A program made the position numbers and the translations under genes. Under the pieces are notes generated by a model. That model was not told the origin of the DNA. It worked only from the letters and a program-made list of their open reading frames with translations, and did not search any database. A DNA stretch of 63,578 nucleotides from Paraburkholderia tropica (GTDB lineage Bacteria > Pseudomonadota > Gammaproteobacteria > Burkholderiales > Burkholderiaceae), in assembly GCF_900109265.1 (NCBI RefSeq), contig NZ_FNZM01000033.1, forward strand, positions 1 through 63,578, written 5' to 3'. The first letter of the stretch is position 1. Each line of letters begins with the position of its first letter. Positions 1 through 8,000 of this stretch are shown here, piece after piece.

Positions 1-270
1 CGGCTCGCCGCGTAGCGTCACGAACATCTCGTCTAAATGCCAGGTGTTGGCTGGCTTGCGCCGCGCCGCCTTGGCGCACTTAGCGAATCCAGCGCCGAAC
101 TTGTCGCACCAGCAACGGATGGTTTCGTATGTGACCACGACGCCACGCTCGAGCAACAACTCTTCGATGTCGCGCAGGCTCAGGCTGAACCGGAAGTACC
201 AGCGAACGGCGCAGCTGATGACGATAGCGGGGAAGCGATGGCCGTGATAAAGCGATTTCGTCTTCTTCAT
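1..270 (-). CDS. IS6-family transposase, N-terminal part
   Basis: Ninety residues are visible, starting MKKTKSLYHGHRFP at 270 after a GGAGG ribosome site. The sequence shows the IS6/IS26 order: the RWYFRFSLSLRDIEELLLERG block, a helix-turn-helix-like stretch (VVVTYETIRCWCDKFG), and WHLDEMFVTLRGEP, where the Asp should be the first acidic residue of the DDE catalytic triad. The rest lies off the window's left edge. The family is clear from these blocks. Whether the full gene is intact cannot be judged here. Confidence 0.85.
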   Translation of the reverse strand, partial: MKKTKSLYHGHRFPAIVISCAVRWYFRFSLSLRDIEELLLERGVVVTYETIRCWCDKFGAGFAKCAKAARRKPANTWHLDEMFVTLRGEP

Positions 271-313
271 CGCTTCATTCTACTGCCACACCTCCAGCAA
301 CCTGACAGTGCCC
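1..313 (-). mobile_element. IS6-family insertion sequence, partial (runs off the left edge)
   Basis: The segment holds the start of an IS6-type transposase. Outside it, at about 301-312, lies a terminal sequence reading GGCACTGTCAGG on the minus strand, which resembles IS6/IS26-family ends (GGCACTGTT...). The element abuts a sensor-kinase gene that has lost everything before its ATPase domain, so this is probably the insertion that broke it. The other end and any target duplication lie outside the window. Confidence 0.75.
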
Positions 314-781
314 ATTGCGCTTCAACCTCGCGAAGTCGATTTGGACGCGTGGCTGGACCAAATCGTTGTCGTGCATGAATCCCGTGCGGAGAGCCATCAG
401 ATCGAACTGCGCGTCGAGGTCGATACCGCCGCGACACAACCCGTTTTCGATCCGGCGCAGATGGCGCGCGCGCTCGACAATCTCATCGTCAACGCGCTGT
501 CGCACGCGCCTTCGGGCGGCTACGTCAAGGTCGCCGCAAGGCACACGCAGCCGGACGGCGGCGAGCGCCTTCGCTTCGAAGTCAGAGACAACGGCCAGGG
601 CGTGAAGGCGAGTGAAAGAAAAGGCATCTTCGAGCCGTTTGTCACCGGCCGCCCGGATGGCTCGGGCCTTGGCCTTGCTGTCGTGCGCGAGATCGCCGAC
701 GCGCACGGCGGCCAGGCGTTCCTTGCCGACGATCCGCATACCACATGCTTTGTGATTGACCTGCCATGGCGACCATACTGA
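308..781 (+). pseudogene. Sensor histidine kinase remnant: HATPase domain only, truncated by IS6
   Basis: About 157 residues of a two-component kinase C-terminus survive. The N box reads ALDNLIVNALSHAPSGGYV, followed by a G1 box (EVRDNGQGVKA), an F box (IFEPFVTG) and a G2 box (GSGLGLAVV). The sensor region, HAMP and the phospho-accepting His helix are missing because the reading frame enters directly from the IS6 end at about 313. The 3' end overlaps the response regulator start by 16 bases, the usual pairing of cognate partners. A related kinase remnant at 17441-18376 keeps the opposite half. Without a His domain this fragment should not signal. Confidence 0.85.
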
Positions 782-2136
782 TCATCGACGACGACGACGC
801 CTTCCGGGAAGGCCTCGCGGAAACCGTGCAGGATCTTGGCCATGACGCGCTGGAGGCGCGTTCCGGCGAAGAGGCATTAGCTTTGCTGCGCGAGCGCGCC
901 ACGCCGGATTGCATCTTTCTCGACTTCCGGTTGCCCGGCGCGGACGGTCTCGCCGTCCTGCAGACGCTGCGCGAAGCAGCGCAGTTACGCACCGTTCCCG
1001 TCGTGATGCTGACCGCACACGCGACGAGCGACAACACCATCGGCGCCATGCGCCTGGGCGCTTTCGAACATCTGACCAAACCCGTCGGACGCGACGAGAT
1101 CATCGCCTTGCTCGAACGCATCCTGACCGTCCAGGCCCGTGCGGCCGCCGCGAACACGTTCAGGGACGAGGTGAAAACGCATGAGCCGCGCCTGCTCGGC
1201 GTAAGCGAAACCATGCGCGACGTGCAAAAGCGCCTGGGCCGCGCAGCGGGGACCACCGCCACCGTGCTCATCACGGGTGAAACCGGAACCGGCAAGGAAG
1301 TCGCGGCTCAAGTGTTGCATCGCGCTTCGGCGCGCGCGAGCGGCCCCTTTGTTGCGGTGAACTGCGCGGCCGTGCCTGCTGATCTGCTGGAAAGCGAGCT
1401 ATTTGGGCACGCCAGAGGCGCGTTTACGGGTGCCCAGGCTGAGCGGCGCGGACGCATCGAAGAAGCGCACGGCGGCACGCTCTTTCTCGATGAGGTCGGC
1501 GACATGCCGCTCACCATGCAGGCCAAACTCCTGCGCGTGCTGCAGGAGCGGCAGATTACTCCGCTTGGGACCAACCGGGTCGTCGATGTGGACGTGCGCT
1601 TCGTCGCGGCAACCCATCGTGATCTCGCATCGATGGTGAATGCGGGAGACTTTCGCCAGGATCTGCTGTTTCGCCTCAACGTGATTCCGCTGCACATGCC
1701 GCCCCTGCGCGAACGTGTGGCCGATATCCTGCCGCTTGCCGAATACTTTCTCGCGACAACATCTACCGATGCCGCGCGCAAACATCTCTCGGCGGACGCG
1801 CAGCGCCTGCTCGCCACGTTCAGCTGGCCAGGCAACGTCCGCGAACTTGCCAACGCGATCGAGCGCGCAGCCGCGCTCGCGCCGGGCCTGGTGCTGACGC
1901 GCGAAGACTTCGACTTCCTGAGCGCGGCGATTGGCTGCAAGGATCATCCGATACCTGCCAGCCTCCTTGAGCTTCCCCTCGCGCAAGCCGTGGCCCGGCT
2001 GGAACGTGCGCTCATCGCCCATGCGCTTGCTGCGGCGGGAGGCAATCGCGCGGAAGCCGCCCGCAGGCTCGGCATCAGCCGCCAGTCGCTCTACACGCGG
2101 ATGGCGGCGCTTGGCATGGGAGACTCGTCTGCCTGA
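766..2136 (+). CDS. Sigma54-dependent response regulator (NtrC class)
   Basis: This 456-residue protein has the standard three parts. The receiver domain (about 1-120) has the acidic patch IIDDDD, a phospho-acceptor Asp in FLDFRLPG and the conserved Lys in LTKPVG. The AAA+ domain (about 140-370) has Walker A GETGTGKE, the sigma54-contacting GAFTGA loop and Walker B TLFLDE. A Fis-type helix-turn-helix ends the protein (AARRLGISRQSLYTRMAALG). It overlaps the broken kinase. A -24/-12 promoter and repeated TGGACA elements lie just downstream, so it probably activates the lipoprotein-transporter genes that follow. Its cognate kinase is truncated, so it may be uncoupled from its signal or served by another kinase. 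Confidence 0.93.
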   Translation: MATILIIDDDDAFREGLAETVQDLGHDALEARSGEEALALLRERATPDCIFLDFRLPGADGLAVLQTLREAAQLRTVPVVMLTAHATSDNTIGAMRLGAFEHLTKPVGRDEIIALLERILTVQARAAAANTFRDEVKTHEPRLLGVSETMRDVQKRLGRAAGTTATVLITGETGTGKEVAAQVLHRASARASGPFVAVNCAAVPADLLESELFGHARGAFTGAQAERRGRIEEAHGGTLFLDEVGDMPLTMQAKLLRVLQERQITPLGTNRVVDVDVRFVAATHRDLASMVNAGDFRQDLLFRLNVIPLHMPPLRERVADILPLAEYFLATTSTDAARKHLSADAQRLLATFSWPGNVRELANAIERAAALAPGLVLTREDFDFLSAAIGCKDHPIPASLLELPLAQAVARLERALIAHALAAAGGNRAEAARRLGISRQSLYTRMAALGMGDSSA

Positions 2137-2152
2137 GCGCATCGCTGTCACG

Positions 2153-2201
2153 AAACTGGACACATCCTGTCCGGTTTCTGGACATGCCGCCGCCCGTCCA
2201 G
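2153..2201 (+). promoter_or_regulatory. Inverted-repeat enhancer sites (putative response-regulator binding)
   Basis: AAACTGGACA (2153-2162) and TGTCCGGTTT (2168-2177) form a 10+10 palindrome with one mismatch across a five-base spacer. A second inverted pair, CTGGAC (2178-2183) and GTCCAG (2196-2201), follows at once. The cluster ends about 36 bases before a sigma54 -24 element and lies just after the NtrC-class regulator gene. It is therefore the likely enhancer for that regulator. The assignment is inferred from position and symmetry. Confidence 0.6.
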
Positions 2202-2236
2202 AGCCATAAAGGCCCGGAATACTGACCTCGGGGATA

Positions 2237-2252
2237 TGGCATGACCATTGCA
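2237..2252 (+). promoter_or_regulatory. Sigma54 (-24/-12) promoter
   Basis: TGGCATG-ACCA-TTGCA matches the RpoN consensus TGGCACG-N4-TTGCA at all but one base. Transcription would begin near 2263, about 20 bases before the lipoprotein start at 2284, and a GAAGGAG ribosome site lies between. Inverted repeats upstream and a sigma54 activator gene next door complete the arrangement. Confidence 0.8.
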
Positions 2253-2283
2253 GAACACTCCACGTCACGCGAAGGAGTGAATC

Positions 2284-3081
2284 ATGCAATCGACCCGCTA
2301 TCCGGCGCACGCAGTCGTGCTGCGCCACACAGTCGCAACGTGTCTCGCGAGCCTGCTTCTGGCGAGCGCGGGATGCGCGGCGCAGCCTCAACCTGAAGCA
2401 ACACCGGTTCCCCCGCCGCCGCCCAGCGCAGCTATTGCACGTCCGCCGGGCGCAGCGCCGCTTGCGCCACTGCCCGGCACCGATCCCGGTCGCCCGGCTG
2501 AGCCCGGCATTGCCACCGGCAGCACCGCGCAGGGCACTGTCGCGCGCTTCCTGATCAATCCGGATGGCGACGTCGACGGCTTTCTGACCCGCGAAGGTCT
2601 GCTGATCCGGTTTCCACCGCACATGGGCGCCCAGCTTGCCGCGACGGTTCGCAAGGGCGACGCGGTACAGGTGAGTGGCTGGCGAAACTCAGAGGCGAGC
2701 CTTGACGCCCAACGCATCACCGATACGAGAAGCGGCGAGCAACTCGTCGATCAACCGCCTGCACCTGATGCGGCTGCGCGCCCAATGCCGCGCGAACTGC
2801 GTGGCGCGGGCCTTTCCCCGATGGATGCACAGGGGCAGGTTGCGTATGTGACCAGCGCGCCGCGCGGCGAGCCCGACGGCGTCATCCTCTCGGACGGCAC
2901 GGTGATCAAGCTCACGCCTCCCATCGCCCAGCAGTACCCCGCACTGGTCAGAACGGGCGCAACAGTCGCAGCCAGAGGTTACGGAACGCGCAACCAGTAC
3001 GGCGCGGCCTTGCAGGCAACAGCATTCGGCTCGCCTGGCAACCTCTCCCCGCTCTACGACCGTCTTCCACCCGCGCCCTGA
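2284..3081 (+). CDS. Predicted lipoprotein with two OB-like repeats
   Basis: 265 residues. The N-terminus has basic residues, a hydrophobic stretch (TCLASLLLAS) and a lipobox-like SAGC, then a Pro-rich linker (about 35-75), so a membrane-anchored periplasmic protein is likely. Two similar repeats follow (about 80-145 and 175-245), each built as GxVxxxxxxPxGxxDGxxLxxGxxxxxxPP and ending in a beta-rich stretch. The same repeat occurs twice in the next gene. The family is not one I can name; an OB-type fold is a guess from the beta pattern. It is the first gene behind the sigma54 promoter at 2237. Confidence 0.7.
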   Translation: MQSTRYPAHAVVLRHTVATCLASLLLASAGCAAQPQPEATPVPPPPPSAAIARPPGAAPLAPLPGTDPGRPAEPGIATGSTAQGTVARFLINPDGDVDGFLTREGLLIRFPPHMGAQLAATVRKGDAVQVSGWRNSEASLDAQRITDTRSGEQLVDQPPAPDAAARPMPRELRGAGLSPMDAQGQVAYVTSAPRGEPDGVILSDGTVIKLTPPIAQQYPALVRTGATVAARGYGTRNQYGAALQATAFGSPGNLSPLYDRLPPAP

Positions 3082-3126
3082 GCGCGCCTTCTGACAAATC
3101 CCAGCCATTCACCAAGGAGAAACGCA

Positions 3127-3678
3127 ATGCATTGGATCGACCCTGAGAGCCTTCCTGAAATCCGCGGGGAAGTCGTGCGTTTCCTGTTGAACCCGCACGG
3201 CGAAATCGACGGCTTTGTGCTCGATTCGCAGCAGATTCACTTTCCTCCCCATCTCGCGAACAAGCTGGCTCGGCACGTGGCAACGGGCGAGGTCGTCCGG
3301 GTCCGCGGAGTGAAACCTCGAGGCGCCAACATGCTTGTCGCAGTGTCTATCTTGACCCAAAGCGGCGTGCTGATTCTCGACGAAGGTCCGCACCATGACG
3401 GGCAGAGGCCTCCGAAGCCGCACATTGAACGCAAACCCATGGAGGCATCCGGTGGAGTTGTGCTTTCCCTGTTCGGCCCGAAAGGCGAACTGCGCGGCGC
3501 CTTGCTCGACGATGGCACGTCGTTGCGCATGCCGCCGCACGCGGCCGCCGAACTGGCCAGCTATCTGGCGCCCGGCGCGCATGTCCAGGCGTGGGGAAGC
3601 GGCGTCAGGAACAGACATGGGCGCACGATCGAAGTCGACGAGATCGCTGAACTCGTCGACGCGCCGTCGCCTGCCTGA
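3127..3678 (+). CDS. Hypothetical protein with two OB-like repeats, paralogue of the preceding lipoprotein
   Basis: 183 residues with no signal peptide, so probably cytoplasmic. Two repeats (about 8-75 and 105-175) share the pattern seen in the upstream lipoprotein, for example VVRFLLNPHGEIDGFVL followed by IHFPPHLANKL. A ribosome site (AAGGAGAAACGC) precedes the ATG. It lies 45 bases after the lipoprotein and 15 before the MFS gene, so it shares their transcript. No function can be assigned. The Pro-Pro-His element conserved in three of the four repeats is the best candidate functional site. Confidence 0.7.
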   Translation: MHWIDPESLPEIRGEVVRFLLNPHGEIDGFVLDSQQIHFPPHLANKLARHVATGEVVRVRGVKPRGANMLVAVSILTQSGVLILDEGPHHDGQRPPKPHIERKPMEASGGVVLSLFGPKGELRGALLDDGTSLRMPPHAAAELASYLAPGAHVQAWGSGVRNRHGRTIEVDEIAELVDAPSPA

Positions 3679-3693
3679 CGCGGTGAGGGCCCC

Positions 3694-4926
3694 GTGAACC
3701 CGCACTATGCGCTTGAAGCGCTGAACTTCTTCATGGCCGATGTGCAGGCTGGCATCGGCCCGTTTCTCGGCGTGTTTTTGCAGGCGCAGGGCTGGCACCC
3801 GCAGGCAATTGGTACGGTCATGACGGTGGGCGGCATTGCCAGCATGCTCGCGACATCGCCCGCTGGCGCGCTGATCGACGCGACGCATCACAAACGCGGC
3901 GTCATCGTCGTCGCCGGAGTGATGACAACGCTTGCAGCGCTCGCGCTGTGGATATCGCACAGCTACTGGATGGTCGCTGCTTCGCAGATCTTTACCGCCG
4001 TGACTGGCGCGGCGCTGGGGCCCGCGGTCGCGGGCGTGACGCTTGGCATCGTCCGTGAAGCAGGCTTCGACCGGCAGTTCGGCCGCAACCAGGTGGCCAA
4101 CCATGCGGGCAACGTCGTCGGCGCGGCGCTTTCGGGCTGGCTCGGATGGAAATACGGATTCGGTGCGGTGTTCGTGCTCACCGGCGTATTTGGCGTGATG
4201 ACCATCATCTCGACGCTGCTCATCCGGCGCGATGTGATCGATCATGACAGCGCGCGCGGATCAGGACCGTCGTCGCCGACGGCGCATGAACCTGCAAGCG
4301 GGTTTCGCGTGCTGTTGACCTGCCGCCCGTTGCTCTTGCTTGCCTTGTCGCTGGCGATATTCCATCTGGGCAATGCCGCAATGCTCCCGCTTTATGGGCT
4401 CGCCGTGGTCTCCGCCCATCAGGGAGACCCGAATGCCGTCACCGCCGCGACGATCGTCATCGCACAACTCGTCATGCTGGTCGCCGCATGCTTCGCGAAT
4501 CGTCTTATTCAACGCATTGGCTACTGGGGCGTCATCCTGATCACCTTTCTCGCATTGCCCGTGCGCGGAGTCGTTGCGGCAATGTTTATCGCTGCATGGG
4601 GCGTGTGGCCGGTTCAGGCGCTTGACGGAATTGGCGCCGGCCTGCAAAGCGTCGCGGTGCCGGCATTGGTCGTGCGACTGCTGCAGGGAACGGGGCGCGT
4701 CAATGTCGGCCAGGGTGTCGTCATGACCCTGCAAGGCATGGGTGCTGCCCTCAGCCCCGCACTCGGCGGCATGCTGGCCCAGCATTTTGGCTATGCAACC
4801 GCCTTTCTTACCTTGGGCGCCGTATCGACGGGTTCGCTCGCGCTCTGGCTGCTCTGTGGTTCAACGCTGAAAAAAGCCTGCGGCCGTCACTGTGACAACA
4901 CCAAAAATACGCCTCTGACAACATGA
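3694..4926 (+). CDS. MFS transporter
   Basis: 410 residues with about twelve hydrophobic segments, typical of a major facilitator permease. Between helices 2 and 3 is the loop PAGALIDATHHKRG, matching the family's G-x-x-x-D-x-x-x-x-R/K motif. The start is GTG at 3694; no better ATG precedes it. The 3' end overlaps the next permease gene by four bases (ATGA), implying translational coupling. Substrate unknown. Its place behind a two-component-controlled promoter suggests efflux or uptake of whatever the regulator sensed. Confidence 0.85.
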   Translation: MNPHYALEALNFFMADVQAGIGPFLGVFLQAQGWHPQAIGTVMTVGGIASMLATSPAGALIDATHHKRGVIVVAGVMTTLAALALWISHSYWMVAASQIFTAVTGAALGPAVAGVTLGIVREAGFDRQFGRNQVANHAGNVVGAALSGWLGWKYGFGAVFVLTGVFGVMTIISTLLIRRDVIDHDSARGSGPSSPTAHEPASGFRVLLTCRPLLLLALSLAIFHLGNAAMLPLYGLAVVSAHQGDPNAVTAATIVIAQLVMLVAACFANRLIQRIGYWGVILITFLALPVRGVVAAMFIAAWGVWPVQALDGIGAGLQSVAVPALVVRLLQGTGRVNVGQGVVMTLQGMGAALSPALGGMLAQHFGYATAFLTLGAVSTGSLALWLLCGSTLKKACGRHCDNTKNTPLTT

Positions 4927-6176
4927 ATCCTGTTCTGCTCTCCTGGAGCATTGCCTTCGCCGCGACCGCCGGCGTCATCCTGCGTCCATTCCGCTGGCCT
5001 GAAGCGATCTGGGCAGTCGCCGGCGCGCTCGCACTGGTCACGCTCGGACTGCTTCCTGCGAGCCTCGCGTGGCAGGCCGTCAACAAGGGGAGCGACGTCT
5101 ACCTGTTCCTCATCGGCATGATGCTGCTTTCGGAACTTGGCCGCCGCGAAGGACTGTTCGACTGGATCGCGGTGCTCGCTGTCAACCATGCGAACGGGTC
5201 GCCGCGGCGGCTCTTTTTGCTCGTGTACCTGGTGGGCGTCGTGGTGACGACTTTTCTGTCGAACGATGCGGCGGCTGTCGTCCTCACTCCGGCGGTGTTC
5301 GCCGCCGCGAAAAAAGCCCAGACAAAACCATTACCGCTGCTGTACGCGTGCGCATTTATCGCCAACGCGGCGAGTTTTGTGCTGCCAATCTCGAATCCCG
5401 CCAACCTGGTGCTCTACGCGAATCACACGCCAGCCCTGAGTCTGTGGATCAGCCGGTTTGCGCTGCCTTCTGTGCTGTCGATCGCCGCAACGTTTGTCGC
5501 GCTGCGCTGGACACAGCGCGACGACCTCAAGGGAAAGTGTGCGCGCGATCTGCCCATCGAGACACTCAGCACGAATGGCAAGGTGACGCTGGCCGGCATC
5601 GATGTGACGGCAGTTACCCTGCTCGTCGTGTCGGCACTCAACCTGCAACTGGGTTTGCCCACGGCGATTCTTGGCATAGCCACCGCCGCCGTTATCCTGA
5701 TCCGGGAAGGTCAGTCTCCGGCTGGGCTTATCGGCGAAATCTCCTGGAGCGTGCTCCCGCTTGTCGCAGGCCTGTTCGTGATGGTCGAGATGCTCGATCA
5801 TACGGGTGTCATTGGCAGACTCTCGCATCTGGTTGCGCTGGCAACACGGCAAAACGAGCCGATGACTGCGGCCGTCGCAGGCGTGTCCGTCGCTTTAGGG
5901 AGCAACGCGATCAACAACCTGCCTGCCGGACTCATTGCAAGCGCGAGCGCCTTTCAGGCGCGCAGTCCGGAGCGCGTCATTGACGCCCTGCTGATTGGCG
6001 TCGATCTGGGTCCCAATCTCTCGATCACCGGCTCGCTCGCCACCATCCTCTGGCTCACCGCAATTCGTCGTGAAGGCGAAGAAGTCAGCTTTCTGCAGTT
6101 TCTCAGGATCGGCCTCATGGTCATGTTGCCCGCGCTCGTGCTGGCGCTCGGCGTGCGGCTCCTCTGCGGAGCTTGA
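4923..6176 (+). CDS. ArsB/NhaD-type anion permease (ion transporter superfamily)
   Basis: 417 residues, almost entirely hydrophobic helices. Family features are the early GSDVYLFLIGMMLLSELGRR block, TTFLSNDAAAVVLTPAV and ANAASFVLPISNPANLVLY, which fit the ArsB/NhaD/CitMHS group, with SNAINNLPAG and DLGPNLSITGSLATILWL near the end. ArsB proteins export arsenite or antimonite, but no arsR, arsC or arsA lies nearby, so arsenic is not implied. It overlaps the MFS gene and is the last member of the operon. Confidence 0.85.
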   Translation: MNPVLLSWSIAFAATAGVILRPFRWPEAIWAVAGALALVTLGLLPASLAWQAVNKGSDVYLFLIGMMLLSELGRREGLFDWIAVLAVNHANGSPRRLFLLVYLVGVVVTTFLSNDAAAVVLTPAVFAAAKKAQTKPLPLLYACAFIANAASFVLPISNPANLVLYANHTPALSLWISRFALPSVLSIAATFVALRWTQRDDLKGKCARDLPIETLSTNGKVTLAGIDVTAVTLLVVSALNLQLGLPTAILGIATAAVILIREGQSPAGLIGEISWSVLPLVAGLFVMVEMLDHTGVIGRLSHLVALATRQNEPMTAAVAGVSVALGSNAINNLPAGLIASASAFQARSPERVIDALLIGVDLGPNLSITGSLATILWLTAIRREGEEVSFLQFLRIGLMVMLPALVLALGVRLLCGA

Positions 6177-6276
6177 CCTGGGCGTGTCCCCCTCCTCCCG
6201 AAAGGAACGTCGCCATCAGGCTGAGTGGATTCTACGCTCCGGTACCAGCCATCCAGCCATCCAGCCAACTGACATT

Positions 6277-6777
6277 TCACAAGCACGGCCTGCGCGTGCG
6301 AGTTCGCACTCCCTCAATCGCCAGCCGAAGGATTGCCTCGACGCAAGCCAGGGTGCCGGGGAGACGGTTGAGAATTAGAGTCGAACGCGCTACCGCCAGT
6401 CCGTCCATCTCGACTGCGATGTTCTGCAGGAGTTCCCTCGCGGTGAGTCGGCCCGCAACAGCAATCGCGATCGCGAGGAAGATATAAGACGCGCTCAATT
6501 CGCCGTTGTGCCACTTGAATTCCGGAGCGGCCCACACAAGAATGACTGTCGCCAACGCGATGACGCCCAGAACGAACTTCTGCGAGCGCGTGATGGCAGC
6601 TTCGACCGGGAGCGACGTAAGGACTTCATATTTGTCATGACGCAGGCGGAACACAAAGTAGCCGACAGCTGCGACGATGGCGATGACAAATACAGCCAGA
6701 CGTACAGAGGCACCACTGAAGAGAGGAACGCCGGCGATACCTTGTGCGACGGGAAGCACAATCGGATTATGGATTCA
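6277..6777 (-). pseudogene. YfcC-family permease remnant
   Basis: The minus strand reads NPIVLPVAQGIAGVPLFSG, then hydrophobic segments and ITRSQKFVLGVIALATV with KWHNGELSASYIFLAIAIA. This resembles an internal part of YfcC/C4-dicarboxylate anaerobic carriers. No start codon or family N-terminus is present, and the last 30 residues no longer look like the family. I treat it as a decayed internal fragment. Similarity is judged by eye, so the family name is moderately secure. Confidence 0.5.
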
Positions 6778-6915
6778 CCAACCTTGGTGTGACGTTGTGT
6801 TCGGTATTACAGTGGCACGGCCACATTTTTAGACATTTCGAGGTAACCTGAATCCCATTAACGGCGAAATATAGATTGCCGCTGCGTTTTCAATAAAACA
6901 TAGGTATTGACAGTC

Positions 6916-7462
6916 ATGCAAAAAAATCCTCGGCGCGGCACTTACCGGCGCGGCTTTCATTTTGGGCGGCTGCGCATATATTCCTCGGCCGGGCCACGTC
7001 GGGAACCCAGCCGTACCGCCACCTGCGAAGCCGGTAGATCTGAGCAAATATATGGGCCGTTGGTATGAACAGTTCCGCTATGAAGCGTCATTCGAAAAGG
7101 ATATGGACGAGGTCACTGCCGAGTACTCACTCAACGAGGATGGTACGGTGAAGGTGGTCAATCGCGGCCGAGTAGAGGATGACCCCAGCGCGTTCAGACA
7201 ATCGGTCGGCAAGGCGAAAGTCGTTGATCGGGCAACAAATGCGGAACTGAAAGTATCTTTCTTCGGACTATTCTATGGAGACTACCGGATTCTCGATCAC
7301 GGCGACGACTATGAATGGTCGATCGTCGGAGAGCCGTCGGGGCGGTACCTATGGGTGCTCACGCGCGCAGCGCACTCCTCGCCTGACATGCTTGATCGCC
7401 TGCAGGCGCGCGTAAGAGCACTCGGATACGACTGGGCGCTTGTTCGGGTTACGAGACATTGA
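6916..7462 (+). pseudogene. Bacterial lipocalin (Blc-like) lipoprotein with a frameshift at the start
   Basis: From about 6920 the frame encodes KKILGAALTGAAFILGGC, a textbook lipoprotein signal with lipobox LGGC. A lipocalin follows: GRWYEQFRYEASFEKDMDEV holds the G-x-W signature, and DDYEWSIVG and WVLTRA are other family blocks. The only suitable ATG (6916) is out of frame because the following A tract has seven A's. With six, it would read MQKILGAALTG... in frame. Either the gene is broken, the tract slips in transcription or translation, or this is a sequencing error. A start at TTG 6962 would lose the signal peptide. Confidence 0.75.
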
Positions 7463-7555
7463 TGCAAGGCAGCTGCTGATGTGAGGCGGTAGCTGCAGCA
7501 TCGCGTCGAATTTCGGTAGAGCCTGGGTTAAACGAATCCGTAAGATGCCGTCGCC

Positions 7556-7571
7556 GGCGGTAATTACCGCC
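7556..7571. repeat. Perfect 16-bp palindrome between convergent genes
   Basis: GGCGGTAATTACCGCC is fully self-complementary and spans the stop codon of the response regulator at 7564. It has no T-run, so it is not a canonical intrinsic terminator. It could be a protein-binding site or a weak hairpin. Confidence 0.4.
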
Positions 7572-7941
7572 CCTGAAATCCACTTTTTTCAAGCGTCTCA
7601 GTCACGATCCGCATCAGTTCTTGTGCTGGATATGGTTTGTCCAGCACAGCAACGAACAATTCCGGGTGTTGCCGCGCGGACGCTCCTTGTGCAGCGCTGG
7701 AAAGGATGACAGGAACGTGCATGACAGCGTGGTCTGCCTTGATCGCGCGCGCAAGCTCCAGACCCGTCATCAATGGCATCATGTAGTCCGTGATGACGAG
7801 GTCCGGAACAATACGTACGATAAGCTCAAGCGCTTCGGCTCCATTGCGGGCGCTATGGACGACGTATCCCGCGTCCTCCAGAAAAAAGGACAGGAAATCC
7901 GTGATCAAGGTCTCGTCGTCAACTACTACTATGGTCGCCAT
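7564..7941 (-). CDS. CheY-like single-domain response regulator
   Basis: 125 residues forming just a receiver domain: acidic pair VVDDE near the N-terminus, phospho-acceptor Asp in LVITDYMMPLM, Ser/Ser in VILSSAAQ and the conserved Lys in VLDKPYPAQEL. There is no output domain. It lies 59 bases downstream of the KaiC-like gene on the same strand. Stand-alone receivers next to KaiC-like ATPases recur in proteobacteria, so the pair probably works in one signalling path. No histidine kinase is adjacent. Confidence 0.9.
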   Translation of the reverse strand: MATIVVVDDETLITDFLSFFLEDAGYVVHSARNGAEALELIVRIVPDLVITDYMMPLMTGLELARAIKADHAVMHVPVILSSAAQGASARQHPELFVAVLDKPYPAQELMRIVTETLEKSGFQGR

Positions 7942-8000
7942 TGCGGCTCACTCCCGTTACCTGCCGTCAGCAGACGGCACGCAGCCCTTCCAGCGACATT

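Noticed and set aside
4923..6176. Arsenic resistance locus
   Set aside because: The permease is ArsB-like, but no arsR, arsC or arsA lies near and it is coupled to an MFS gene behind a two-component promoter.
6245..6268. Eight-base tandem repeat (CCAGCCAT x3)
   Set aside because: Three short imperfect units in a non-coding gap; no structure or function suggested.
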